NCBI GenBank assembly: GCA_027318585.1
Contig: DAHVOW010000004.1
Location: 32,393 to 96,392 of the forward strand
Length of the DNA stretch: 64,000 nucleotides
From: Methanobacteriaceae archaeon
Lineage (GTDB): Archaea; Methanobacteriota; Methanobacteria; Methanobacteriales; Methanobacteriaceae
Direction: 5' to 3'
Shown: positions 30,549 through 39,056 of the stretch, in pieces
Position numbering within the stretch: the stretch's first letter is position 1
Layout of the letters: every line of letters begins with the position of its first letter
The notes under the pieces: model-generated
What the model was told of the DNA's origin: nothing
What the model saw: the letters and a program-made list of their open reading frames with translations, nothing else
The model's database searches: none
Position numbers and translations under genes: made by a program

Positions 30549-31772
30549 TTAAATGTTGACCTCCAACACATCCAATTGTACACATCTGGCGGAGGTGCCC
30601 AGTAATGATGACACACTGGGTTGGGTTCTACCGTCATCACCAGATATCAGTTCCTTGATATATAAACCACCTTCACAGTCAATTTTCAATTCTAAGGTTT
30701 TTTGATCAATTTTTTTAACATTCAACTGTTTCACGGTGCGTTTTCTAACCTTATCGGCTCGACGATGGGACACTCTTATGGGGGTGCGCTGTTCGATGAG
30801 GTCCAAATTAATAAGTAAATCTAAATCTGCAGCATCAACTGGGTCATCCAACTCCACATGGGCTAAATAAGTTTTATAAGTATCGGTTGAGGAAGTTTTA
30901 ATGGCGCTGCGCCTTTGTTTTTGGGATGGTTTAAGGTCCAGTACTTCAACTTTCCCTTGACTACTACTGTTTATTTCATTCTCCAGACTTTTAAGTTCCA
31001 AATCGCGTTTTAAGGGTTCTTTAATTTCCAATACAAATGGACGACCTTTACCCAGCATTTTAACGTCGATATCTTCTCTTCCTGCTCCATGAAACTTAGA
31101 TCCAGATCCACCCGAAGCCTTTAAGACCGGAGGGGATACTAGTTCCTCCACAGATTCTTTATACATCTTTCCTGTGTAATTACAGCGCTCACAACCTTTT
31201 CCCTTACACTTCCTGCAGGGCCATTTGGTCTGGGGAATGTTTCTCACCAGCTTCCGGTAGCGACCTTCGATAAAGAGAGGATTAATCTGAAGATCCACAT
31301 GGTTTTTAGAGAGATCTATCATTATTACCAAGTGTGGATTATCAAAATCCACTTCGATACCCCCGCAATCATAGATCAGTTTACCCAACTCACGATTAAA
31401 CTCTTTTTTAATGCTCTCGACTTCTAACTGGGTTTCTACATGTAAAAATGTTTCTTTATCCATGATATTATTGGGGAACCGGCAACCGACTAGAAAAGTA
31501 GAAAATTCGATATCTCTATTTCTAATGGCATTTAAAACATCTTTTAAAATATTTTCAAGGTTATCAAAAACACCACAACAAATTTCACATTTTTCAATAT
31601 CTTCTAACTCCTCAATTCCGTCTAAAAAATTTTTGCGGATATATTTACCCCTTTCAAGGTTGGATTCTCCAGGTATATCCCGAGAAAGGTGACGGCCCAG
31701 ACAACGGTCACATATGGCCCCGCCGGTGGCTTCCATGATTAGAACAGCTTTATCTTTAAAAATAACATCCAT
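30549..31772 (-). CDS. pus10: tRNA pseudouridine synthase Pus10
   Basis: Makes pseudouridine 54 and 55 in archaeal tRNA. The N-terminal half has a zinc-binding set (CDRCLGRHLS near residue 22, CEIC near 61) and a THUMP-like region; later comes CRKCKGKGCERC near 195. The catalytic domain has GAGREDIDVKMLGKGRPFVLEI near 225 with the active aspartate, then RTPIRVSHRRADKVRKR and the family C-terminus GGLYIKELISGDDGRT. About 407 residues, as usual. The ATG at 31772 was preferred over the TTG just before it. It is 36 bases after srp54. Confidence 0.94.
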   Translation of the reverse strand: MDVIFKDKAVLIMEATGGAICDRCLGRHLSRDIPGESNLERGKYIRKNFLDGIEELEDIEKCEICCGVFDNLENILKDVLNAIRNRDIEFSTFLVGCRFPNNIMDKETFLHVETQLEVESIKKEFNRELGKLIYDCGGIEVDFDNPHLVIMIDLSKNHVDLQINPLFIEGRYRKLVRNIPQTKWPCRKCKGKGCERCNYTGKMYKESVEELVSPPVLKASGGSGSKFHGAGREDIDVKMLGKGRPFVLEIKEPLKRDLELKSLENEINSSSQGKVEVLDLKPSQKQRRSAIKTSSTDTYKTYLAHVELDDPVDAADLDLLINLDLIEQRTPIRVSHRRADKVRKRTVKQLNVKKIDQKTLELKIDCEGGLYIKELISGDDGRTQPSVSSLLGTSARCVQLDVLEVNI

Positions 31773-31807
31773 CAATATCTACATCCATATTATCTTATTA
31801 AAAAGTA

Positions 31808-33142
31808 TTAACGCATCATCTGGCGCATCATCTGGCCCAGAGGACCGCCCATTTTTCGCTTACCAAAGCCTTTAATAGCTTTTTTGGTGACTTGATAATA
31901 TTTTAAAAGTTCTTTAACATCTTCGTTGCGCATTCCAGCCCCTTTGGCAATTCTTTTAACTCGGGACTGTTTAATTACTTCCGGATGGGTGAGTTCGTGT
32001 TCCGTCATGGAGTCCATAAGAATGCGGTATTTATTCAATCGCTCTTCAGTTACCTGGGATGCATTTTTGGGGAGTTTAGTTCCCATGCCGGGCATCATGT
32101 TCAGAACTTGTTGCATGGGCCCCATTTTGTTCATTACTTCAAACTGGGCATACATATCCTTGAGAGTAAACTTACCACTAAGCATGGCGTCCATAGATTC
32201 CATATCAACTTCATCGCCTTCGGCAATTTCCTCAGCTCGCTCAATAAGGCTCTTAATATCCCCCATTCCCAGCAAACGGGATATGAAACGATCTGGATCA
32301 AAGACATCTAGATCTTCGATTCGTTCCCCGGTTCCAATAAATTTGATGGGAGCACCAATCTCGGCCACAGCAGAAAGAGCCCCACCCCCTTTAGCTGACC
32401 CATCGAGTTTGGTGATGACGATGGAGCCAATATTAGTGGTTTGACTGAAGGCCAGGGCCTGTTCACGTGCCTGTTGACCAATGGTTCCATCAATAACCAG
32501 CATAACTTCATCAGGATTTACCACTGCTGATATCTGTTTCATTTCATCCAAAAGATCTTTTTCTTCCTTATGACGGCCTGCAGTATCTACAATGATGATA
32601 TCCTGTTTTTTAAACTTTTTAAGACCTTTTTCAGCTAAATCAAGTGCTTCTTTATTATCCGGGTCACCGTAGAGGGGAACATTTAAACTTTCTGTAAGCT
32701 GACGGAGCTGTTCATAGGCAGCCGGCCTCCAAGTATCAGTACACACAATACCTGGATTAAAACCTTTTCTTTGAAGATAACGGGCTAATTTACCTATGGT
32801 GGTAGTTTTACCACTACCCTGAAGCCCCATAAACAGTATCTTGAAAGGTCTGGTTTCAACCTCAATTTCGGGCGCCTTTTCACCTAAAAGATGTACCAGT
32901 TCTTCATAGACAATCTTGATCACATGCTCTTTGGGAGTCACACCCTTAGGGGGCTCTTCCGAAAGTGAACGTTTTTCAATGGTCTTGGAAAGATTCAAAA
33001 CCAGCTTTATGTTAACATCTGCCTGAATAAGGGCCCTTTGTATATCTTTTATGACCTCTTTGACCACTTCTTCATCGATGATGGCCATTCCAGCCAGTTT
33101 TTTCATGGTATTGGTCAGGTTCTTCCCGAGATTGCCTAACAT
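31808..33142 (-). CDS. srp54: Signal recognition particle 54 kDa protein
   Basis: GTPase of the signal recognition particle, binding signal sequences and 7S RNA for cotranslational targeting. The 444-residue protein has an N-terminal helical domain, G-domain motifs GLQGSGKTTTIGKLA near residue 108, DTAGRHKEEKDLLDEM near 190 and TKLDGSAKGGGAL near 245, and a methionine-rich M domain ending GGPLGQMMRQMMR. A TATA-like ATTATATAATTAG lies roughly 60 bases before its start. The 7S RNA gene is not seen in this window. Confidence 0.97.
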   Translation of the reverse strand: MLGNLGKNLTNTMKKLAGMAIIDEEVVKEVIKDIQRALIQADVNIKLVLNLSKTIEKRSLSEEPPKGVTPKEHVIKIVYEELVHLLGEKAPEIEVETRPFKILFMGLQGSGKTTTIGKLARYLQRKGFNPGIVCTDTWRPAAYEQLRQLTESLNVPLYGDPDNKEALDLAEKGLKKFKKQDIIIVDTAGRHKEEKDLLDEMKQISAVVNPDEVMLVIDGTIGQQAREQALAFSQTTNIGSIVITKLDGSAKGGGALSAVAEIGAPIKFIGTGERIEDLDVFDPDRFISRLLGMGDIKSLIERAEEIAEGDEVDMESMDAMLSGKFTLKDMYAQFEVMNKMGPMQQVLNMMPGMGTKLPKNASQVTEERLNKYRILMDSMTEHELTHPEVIKQSRVKRIAKGAGMRNEDVKELLKYYQVTKKAIKGFGKRKMGGPLGQMMRQMMR

Positions 33143-33456
33143 AATATCACCAGATTTACATCAGTAATTTTGATAAAAAAATCAGCCTATTAACTAATTA
33201 TATAATAATTGAGTTTAATTTAATTTGAGTATATTTTATAATATTAAATCAGGGTATATAAAGATAAAGATGTGAGTTGGAAAACACCATTTAAGTTTAC
33301 AACCATTTGGTGGGATTAACAGTCTTCACGCAGCATATGGTGTGATTATCTCATTAAATGCCATTAATAACTTGCTTTTAGATAACTGGTTCCCATTTAT
33401 CAAAGCTTTTATCGACAATTAATAATTTACTAATTTATGAAATTTGGGGTTAAAAA
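33143..33456. promoter_or_regulatory. Divergent promoter region srp54/hpt with long hpt leader
   Basis: This 314-base spacer has no gene that I can support. GGGTATATAAAG at 33252-33263 is a strong plus-strand TATA box; from there the hpt start is about 175 bases beyond the expected transcription start, a long leader for an archaeon. Within it ACACCAT (33284-33290) mirrors ATGGTGT (33337-33343). A second TATA-like stretch near 33198 suits srp54. Confidence 0.45.
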
Positions 33457-34011
33457 ATGTTGAAAAAACTCAAGCAGACATTAATTAAGTCTCCTATTGT
33501 AAAAAAAGGTGATTATAATTACTTTGTACATCCCATAACGGATGGAATTCCTTTAACTGAACCAGAATTACTGGAAGAAGTTGCAGAAGCCACTTCTAAT
33601 ATGATAACTTTACCATTAGACAAGATTGTCTGTGTAGAGGCTATGGGAATTCATTTAGCTACGGCTCTGTCCATTAAAACCAGAGTTCCATTTGTGGTAG
33701 TCAGAAAACGCCGATACAATTTGGATGGAGAAGTAGCTGTCCATCAAACGACAGGTTACAGTGAGGGGGAGCTTTATATCAATGGCTTAACCAAAGGCGA
33801 TAGAGTGATGTTGATAGATGATGTGGTAAGTACTGGCGGTACCATGACTGGTGTGTTGAAAGCTCTTCAGAACATGGAATTGGAAATCCTTGATGTGGTG
33901 GCGGTCATTGAAAAAGGAAACGGGAAAGCGAAAGTAGAGGCTGAAACTGGACTTAAGGTGAAAACCCTGGTTAAAGTTGATGTCCAGGATGGCCGTGTCT
34001 TAATTGTTTGA
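33457..34011 (+). CDS. hpt: Hypoxanthine/guanine phosphoribosyltransferase
   Basis: Purine salvage enzyme joining hypoxanthine or guanine to PRPP. The 184-residue protein matches the archaeal HPRTase group: MLKKLKQTLIKSPIVKKGDY start, VCVEAMGIHLATALSIKT near residue 60, VVVRKRRYNLDGE near 80, and the PRPP loop VMLIDDVVSTGGTMTGV near 122. The C-terminus has the usual hydrophobic strand LVKVDVQDGRVLIV. It is followed by dph2 after 46 bases. Confidence 0.92.
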   Translation: MLKKLKQTLIKSPIVKKGDYNYFVHPITDGIPLTEPELLEEVAEATSNMITLPLDKIVCVEAMGIHLATALSIKTRVPFVVVRKRRYNLDGEVAVHQTTGYSEGELYINGLTKGDRVMLIDDVVSTGGTMTGVLKALQNMELEILDVVAVIEKGNGKAKVEAETGLKVKTLVKVDVQDGRVLIV

Positions 34012-34057
34012 GATTATTTGTGGCAGATATTAATAGGAAAATAAATAGGGAATAAAA

Positions 34058-35050
34058 ATGCCAAATTATCAGCTGGAAGAAGAGGAAATAGTAGCTAAAA
34101 TCAGCAAATTGAAAGCTCAAATGATTGGATTGCAGTTTCCCGACGGATTGCGAGTCCATGCTACTAGATTAGCCCGGAAAATTGAAAATGAGACCGGAGC
34201 AACCACCTTAATATCGGGGGATGCCTGTTATGGGGCTTGTGATCTTTCGGACCGCTCCATGGAGGGTCTGGTGGATTTGTTAATTCATTGGGGACACACC
34301 GCCCTACCCCTGGATTACAAGGTTCCGGTTTTGTTTGTGGAAGCTTACTCCACAATGGAGGTGTTTGAATCAGTAAAAAAGGCTCTTAAACTCCTTGAAA
34401 ATTATGAAACAGTTGGCTTGGTGACTACCACCCAGCATCTTTACTTATTGAATGATATAGCAAATTTTCTGGAAGAAAATGGTAAAAAAGTTAAGATGGA
34501 AAGTGGTAACGGAACTCGACATGGCCAGGTACTGGGATGTAACTTTTCTTCGGCTAGGGGTCTTTCAGTTGATTCCTTCCTTTATATTGGCAGTGGGAAT
34601 TTCCACCCCCTGGGGTTGAAACTTTCCACTGATAAACCGGTTATAATTGCTGATCCTTACATGAATGAGGTCAGAGAAATAGATAAATTTGCAGACAGGG
34701 TTCTTAGAAAGCGTTTTGCAAAAATTGCCGTATCTATGGGGGCTAAACGCTTTGGGGTGCTAGTTTCATCAAAATATGGTCAAATGCGCCTGGAAATGGC
34801 CAAATCTTTAAAGAAAATAATTCAGGATCAGGGCCAGGAAGCCTACCTCATACTTCTTGATAACATTAAACCCGATCTTTTAATGGCCTTCAGGGATCTG
34901 GATGCATTTGTAGTGACAGCCTGTCCTCGAATAGCTATTGATGACGCCCAAATTTATGAAAAACCTCTACTAACTCCGTATGAATTAGAAATTGCCTTGG
35001 GTATTAGGGATTGGGGAGACTATCAGATAGATGAGATTATATATGAGTAA
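34058..35050 (+). CDS. dph2: Diphthamide synthase Dph2
   Basis: Non-canonical radical SAM enzyme that transfers the aminocarboxypropyl group of SAM to a histidine in elongation factor 2. The 330-residue protein has three domains, each giving one cysteine for the 4Fe-4S cluster: GDACYGACDLSD near residue 55, GQVLGCNFSSARG near 160 and VTACPRIAIDDA near 285. The N-terminus MIGLQFPDGLRVHA is typical. Length matches archaeal Dph2 homodimers. Confidence 0.94.
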   Translation: MPNYQLEEEEIVAKISKLKAQMIGLQFPDGLRVHATRLARKIENETGATTLISGDACYGACDLSDRSMEGLVDLLIHWGHTALPLDYKVPVLFVEAYSTMEVFESVKKALKLLENYETVGLVTTTQHLYLLNDIANFLEENGKKVKMESGNGTRHGQVLGCNFSSARGLSVDSFLYIGSGNFHPLGLKLSTDKPVIIADPYMNEVREIDKFADRVLRKRFAKIAVSMGAKRFGVLVSSKYGQMRLEMAKSLKKIIQDQGQEAYLILLDNIKPDLLMAFRDLDAFVVTACPRIAIDDAQIYEKPLLTPYELEIALGIRDWGDYQIDEIIYE

Positions 35051-35393
35051 GAATGAAAGACTATGAAAGGAACTATTGAGTGGTTTCAAGAGATACTAAT
35101 TAATAACAGCAATATAATATTACAATATCACTAAGTTTACAATATCACTAAGTAAATAGATACACATAATATTTTTAATCCCACTTCACATTATATAGAC
35201 ACTTAACTAAGTGGAAGTAAATAATTTAACAATATAAATAAATATAATTCTCAAATTCAAGCTATCATATTAGCGATTTATGTAGATAACAATCAATCAT
35301 CACAGATATCATCTTCACATAATCTATGATTAGAGATTAGATTTATTAAAAGCACTTGATTTGTTAGACTTGTTTTAAATAAGAGGTGAATAG
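35051..35393. other. AT-rich spacer with short direct repeat
   Basis: No gene seen in these 343 bases. TACAATATCACTAAGT occurs twice, at 35121-35136 and 35138-35153. CACTTA and TAAGTG form a dyad at about 35198-35211. The region ends with the promoter and ribosome site of csl4 (AGAGGTG before 35394). Confidence 0.4.
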
Positions 35394-35963
35394 ATGAAAG
35401 CCAAATCTGGAGATTTTGTTCTCCCTGGGGACGCTTTAGGTGTCACTGAGGAGTTTCTCCCATCGGAATGGACCTATGAAGAAGAAGGTAAAATTCGGTC
35501 TTTGGTGGCAGGAACAGTGTCCATAGACCAGAAAAATAAAAAAATTTCCATAATACCCAAAACTAAATCCCCTGCAATTTTAAATCGGGGAGTGGTTATT
35601 TTGGGGCAGATAAAAGATGTTCGTGGTCAGAGGGCCATGGTGGAAATAGAAGGAATTAAAGATACCAACCGGAGCCTTCCCATATCCTGTGTGGGTGGTA
35701 TTCACATATCTCAAGCCCAGAAAGGTTATGTGGACAAGCTTACTGACGATTTCCGCATTGGTGATCTTATAGAAGCGAAGGTTACCAATGTTTTGGGAAT
35801 TGACAACGCAGACCTCACTACAGCAGAGGACGAATTAGGCGTTTTAAAGGCCATGTGCACTAAATGCCGCTACTTCATGAATAAAATTGGTAAAAATCAG
35901 GTTAAATGTCCTAACTGTGGAAACAAAGAGACCAGGAAGCTATCTTCCAAATATGAGGGATGA
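35394..35963 (+). CDS. csl4: Exosome subunit Csl4
   Basis: RNA-binding cap protein of the archaeal exosome. The 189-residue protein has the N-terminal domain with LPGDALGVTEEFLPSEWTYEE, an S1 domain from about residue 65 (GVVILGQIKDVRGQRAMVEI; GGIHISQAQKGYVDKLTDDF; IGDLIEAKV), and a C-terminal zinc ribbon (CTKCRYFM and CPNCGNKE near residues 160-182). It begins the plus-strand operon with rpo11. Confidence 0.94.
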   Translation: MKAKSGDFVLPGDALGVTEEFLPSEWTYEEEGKIRSLVAGTVSIDQKNKKISIIPKTKSPAILNRGVVILGQIKDVRGQRAMVEIEGIKDTNRSLPISCVGGIHISQAQKGYVDKLTDDFRIGDLIEAKVTNVLGIDNADLTTAEDELGVLKAMCTKCRYFMNKIGKNQVKCPNCGNKETRKLSSKYEG

Positions 35964-35965
35964 TC

Positions 35966-36223
35966 ATGAAGATCATAAAGGATGAAAAGAAGGAACTTGA
36001 AATTGAAATTACAGGCGAATCCCATAGCCTTTGCAACGCTCTTAGAACAGTTTTAATGGAAGATAGAAATGTTGAATCCGCAGCTTACGTTATTGACCAT
36101 CCCATAATTGGACAGCCAAGATTGTACATAAAAGCTAAAAATCCCCGTCAGTCACTTAAAAAGGCTGCTAAAACTCTGCAGAAACGTTGTGGAGAATTCA
36201 AAAAATCAGTAGAATCTGCCTAA
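35966..36223 (+). CDS. rpoL: DNA-directed RNA polymerase subunit Rpo11 (L)
   Basis: Assembly subunit of archaeal RNA polymerase, pairing with Rpo3, as the alpha N-terminal domain does in bacteria. The 85-residue protein contains GESHSLCNALRTVLMED with the alpha-motif, then AAYVIDHPIIGQPRLYIK and a long C-terminal helix. I used the ATG at 35966, which has GAGG eight bases upstream, over the ATG two codons earlier. It follows the csl4 stop by two bases. Confidence 0.93.
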   Translation: MKIIKDEKKELEIEITGESHSLCNALRTVLMEDRNVESAAYVIDHPIIGQPRLYIKAKNPRQSLKKAAKTLQKRCGEFKKSVESA

Positions 36224-36225
36224 GG

Positions 36226-36834
36226 ATGAACCAAGAAATTCCGAATAAAAAATTCTGGACGATAAAGAAGGAAATACGTATACTGGGAGTGGATGACGGA
36301 CCTTTCACTCCACATGGAGAAGGAAAAGTCCTGATTATCGGAACCATATTTAGGGCAGGAATCTGGCTAGATGGCGTCCTAAGCACACACATCACCACTG
36401 ATGGCGATGATGCTACCAACAATTTAGTGGGAATGGTAAACCAATCCCGCCATCGTGAACAGATAGGGGTAATTATGCTGGACGGAATAACCTTCGGTGG
36501 TTTTAACGTCGTGGATATCCAGCAGATATTCCAGAAAACTGAGATCCCCGTAATTGTCATCATGCGCAAACTGCCAGATTTAATGAAAATAAAAAATGCC
36601 CTCCAGAATTTCCTGAATTGGGAAAAAAGATGGGAACTTGTCCAAAAAGCAGGAGAAATCCATAAAATCCATAATAAAGAACCAATCTATATTCAAACCA
36701 GCGGAATATCCTGGGAGGATGCGGAAGAAATAGTAAGGCTGGCAACTACCAGAAGTGCAATACCTGAGCCCATCCGGGTAGCACATATAATTGCTTCGGG
36801 GGTTATTACTGGAGATTCAAGGGGAAGCGCTTAA
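36226..36834 (+). CDS. DUF99 family protein
   Basis: A 202-residue member of DUF99 (endonuclease V-like fold). IRILGVDDGPF near residue 12 supplies the acidic residue at the end of the first strand, and LDGITFGGFNVVDIQQIF near 85 is the family's signature. Whether it cleaves DNA is not established; family members from archaea have varied metal-site residues. The start at 36226 sits two bases after the rpoL stop; a frame upstream of it overlaps rpoL and has no ribosome site. Confidence 0.8.
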   Translation: MNQEIPNKKFWTIKKEIRILGVDDGPFTPHGEGKVLIIGTIFRAGIWLDGVLSTHITTDGDDATNNLVGMVNQSRHREQIGVIMLDGITFGGFNVVDIQQIFQKTEIPVIVIMRKLPDLMKIKNALQNFLNWEKRWELVQKAGEIHKIHNKEPIYIQTSGISWEDAEEIVRLATTRSAIPEPIRVAHIIASGVITGDSRGSA

Positions 36835-36909
36835 AACATGCTAGAACTCGGACGAAATGGGCCATATTTATTGGGGAACTTACTATTCTAAGACACAGGA
36901 AGTGTTTAA

Positions 36910-37323
36910 ATTAAACAACCTTTTTTAACCGTTGATATTGCAATAATCGACGAGGACAACGAAGCTATACTGTTAATAAAAAGAAAAAACAACCCTTTTA
37001 AGGGGTTCTGGGCTTTACCAGGGGGTTTTGTTGAATATGGTGAGACTGCGGAGCAAGCAGCAATAAGGGAGGCCAAAGAGGAAACGGGCATATCTGTGGA
37101 TATTAAAAACCTGATAGGTGTATATTCGGATCCGGAACGTGATCCTCGGGGACACACCATTTCTATTTCTTTCTTAGCTAAATCAGCAGGAGGGACAGTG
37201 ATGCCTGCTACCGATGCTTCAGACGCGGCATACTTCAATTTATATGATGTAAATTCTATAGAACTGGCTTTTGACCATGAAAAAATTTTGAATGATGCTT
37301 TAAATCTTATGAATAATTTATAA
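36910..37323 (+). CDS. NUDIX hydrolase with ATT in place of a start codon
   Basis: A complete NUDIX domain of about 137 residues: FLTVDIAIIDEDNEAILLIKR, then the NUDIX box GGFVEYGETAEQ...REAKEETGI (residues about 44-66) that binds Mg2+ for hydrolysis of nucleoside diphosphate-X compounds such as ADP-ribose. The open frame begins after a TAA at 36907-36909; the only plausible start is ATT at 36910 (ATT AAA CAA CCT), where relatives begin Met-Lys-x-Pro. AGGAAGTG lies seven bases before it. A GTG, TTG or ATG is not available in frame before residue 60. So it uses AUU, is mutated, or is misread. It sits between DUF99 and TFS. Confidence 0.8.
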   Translation: MKQPFLTVDIAIIDEDNEAILLIKRKNNPFKGFWALPGGFVEYGETAEQAAIREAKEETGISVDIKNLIGVYSDPERDPRGHTISISFLAKSAGGTVMPATDASDAAYFNLYDVNSIELAFDHEKILNDALNLMNNL

Positions 37324-37370
37324 TTCAATAAAATACTTTGACGATAATTTGGAGATAAAGGAGGACTAAT

Positions 37371-37685
37371 ATGGAGTTCTGCCCAAAATGCGGGACAGTA
37401 ATGTTCCCCCATGGAGAATGTTTTGAGTGTCAATGTGGATACCAAAAGAAAATAACCAAGAAATCTTTAAGTGATTATAAAGTTTCAGAGAAGATATCTA
37501 CCAGGGAGAATGTAATAGTAACTGGAGATGACATTAAAACTCTGCCTACAACCAAGGCCGTATGTCCGAAATGTCAGAATAAGGAAGCTTTCTGGTGGCT
37601 GCAGCAGACTCGGAGAGCCGACGAATCTGAAACTAGATTTTTAAGATGCAGCAAATGCAGTTATACTTGGAGGGAATACGACTAA
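37371..37685 (+). CDS. tfs: Transcription factor S (TFIIS-like)
   Basis: Stimulates transcript cleavage by backtracked archaeal RNA polymerase. The 104-residue protein has an N-terminal zinc ribbon (CPKC...CQCG near residues 4-24) and a C-terminal one (CPKCQNKEAFWW and CSKCSYTWREYD) with the acidic hairpin RRADESETRF that reaches the polymerase active site. A GGAGG ribosome site precedes the ATG. It is within the PCNA-GINS operon. Confidence 0.95.
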   Translation: MEFCPKCGTVMFPHGECFECQCGYQKKITKKSLSDYKVSEKISTRENVIVTGDDIKTLPTTKAVCPKCQNKEAFWWLQQTRRADESETRFLRCSKCSYTWREYD

Positions 37686-37695
37686 GGAGAAGGTT

Positions 37696-38307
37696 ATGAA
37701 GGATACTGCTACGCCCGATAAGACCACAGAATATCAACAAAATCGGGAAAAGGAAAAGGATGGTGGAGCTAACCCCCATGATGAGTTAGGATTTGGTAGG
37801 TTTAAAAAAATCTTAGCCGGCCCGGATCTTGGTTTAGATGATGATACATCGGATAATTCAAATACTCAGGATAAAACCGCCCATCAAAAAGACCAAAAAT
37901 CTGATGTTCATGAATTTCCGGAATTACAGTTTAAGGAAGGGTTAATGAACATGAAAGTAACCAAATTCATTATAGCCGAAAAAAAACGCATCATACAATA
38001 TCTTATGGCAGTCATCGGCGGTCTATTTATTTTATCAGGCGTCATACTTCTTTTTACAGCTGCAACCCGGGTGGTTGACAATGTAATATTTGGAGAACGG
38101 GCCATGTTCTCTTCATTCCTTATTTTAATAGGTCTATTAATCCTAATAACCGTGTTTGGACGCCGTTACTGGCATGAAACTGTCCTAAATAAGCTGAACG
38201 TGGATATGGGGAATTCTGAAGAAAAAAGTAAAAAAGAAGTCCAGGACAAAAAACCACAAAAGAAAACGCAAAAAAGTAATATAGAAGATGAGAATAAAAG
38301 TAATTAA
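37696..38307 (+). CDS. Hypothetical membrane protein with two helices
   Basis: I do not recognise this 203-residue protein. Residues 1-90 are highly polar and charged, then two membrane helices follow (YLMAVIGGLFILSGVILLF near 102; FSSFLILIGLLILITVFG near 137), then a lysine-rich tail (KKPQKKTQKSNIEDENKSN). Both tails probably lie in the cytoplasm. It has an AAGGAGA ribosome site and lies between TFS and PCNA, twelve bases from each, so it is surely expressed with them; the basic tail could contact nucleic acid or protein. Confidence 0.7.
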   Translation: MKDTATPDKTTEYQQNREKEKDGGANPHDELGFGRFKKILAGPDLGLDDDTSDNSNTQDKTAHQKDQKSDVHEFPELQFKEGLMNMKVTKFIIAEKKRIIQYLMAVIGGLFILSGVILLFTAATRVVDNVIFGERAMFSSFLILIGLLILITVFGRRYWHETVLNKLNVDMGNSEEKSKKEVQDKKPQKKTQKSNIEDENKSN

Positions 38308-38319
38308 AGGAGGAAAAAC

Positions 38320-39054
38320 ATGTTCAAGGCAGTTTTAAGCGATTCTAACATTTTAAAAACCAGTTTCGACGCTATATCGTCCATAGTGGATGAAGTGCAA
38401 ATGCAGGCCGATGAAGAGGGTCTAAGACTGGATGCTCTGGACCGCAGCCACATCACATTTGTACATCTGGAATTGAAGAAGAATCTTTTCGATGAATACC
38501 AATGCAAAGAACCCCTAAAGATAAATGTTGACACTGAAGAGTTGATGAAAGTTCTTAAAAGGGCTAAAGCAGAGGATATGGTAGAATTAACCACTGATGA
38601 GGGCAATTTCATCATAACCTTTGAGGGTGAAGCTCGCCGTAAATTCAAGATCAGGCTCATCGACATTGAATATGAGGCACCTAGTCCTCCTCAACTGGAT
38701 TATCCCACTGAATTCGAGGTACCATTCAGCCTGCTTAAGGACTCCATACAGGATATTGGAATAGTTTCTGACAAAATATCTCTCCAGGTAGATGAAGATA
38801 AGTTCAAGGCTTCAGCGGAAGGAGACTTCGGGGATGCCCAGATCGAATACTTACATGGAGAAAAAATACAGGAAAATGCTAAATCAGTTTTCAGTCTGGA
38901 AAAAGTCAAAGAAATGATGAAGGCTGATAAATTCTCTGAAACAGCACAAATTAAGTTGGGAAATGATATGCCTCTTAACCTTTACCTAAAAATGGCTTCG
39001 GATGAAGGTGAATTAAGCTTTCTCCTGGCTCCAAGGATAGAAAGTGAGGAATAG
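38320..39054 (+). CDS. pcn: DNA polymerase sliding clamp (PCNA)
   Basis: Homotrimeric ring that tethers replication and repair enzymes to DNA. The 244-residue protein has two clamp domains; visible features are MFKAVLSDSNILKTSFDAIS, the LDRSHITFVHLEL strand, the interdomain connector near EYEAPSPPQLDYPTEFEVPF and the C-terminal LSFLLAPRIESEE. AAGGAGG lies upstream of the ATG. The GINS gene starts two bases after its stop, matching the physical link between clamp and replication fork components. Confidence 0.96.
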   Translation: MFKAVLSDSNILKTSFDAISSIVDEVQMQADEEGLRLDALDRSHITFVHLELKKNLFDEYQCKEPLKINVDTEELMKVLKRAKAEDMVELTTDEGNFIITFEGEARRKFKIRLIDIEYEAPSPPQLDYPTEFEVPFSLLKDSIQDIGIVSDKISLQVDEDKFKASAEGDFGDAQIEYLHGEKIQENAKSVFSLEKVKEMMKADKFSETAQIKLGNDMPLNLYLKMASDEGELSFLLAPRIESEE

Positions 39055-39056
39055 GG

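Noticed and set aside
31926..32444. 172-codon plus-strand frame inside srp54
   Set aside because: Antisense shadow of a highly conserved GTPase gene; serine-rich composition typical of such shadows.
35121..35153. Possible CRISPR-like repeat
   Set aside because: Only two 16-base copies separated by one base; no spacers or cas genes.
36906..37445. 179-codon minus-strand frame opposite the NUDIX gene
   Set aside because: It lies antisense to a complete NUDIX box and has no recognisable motif; it exists because the NUDIX gene has no ATG.
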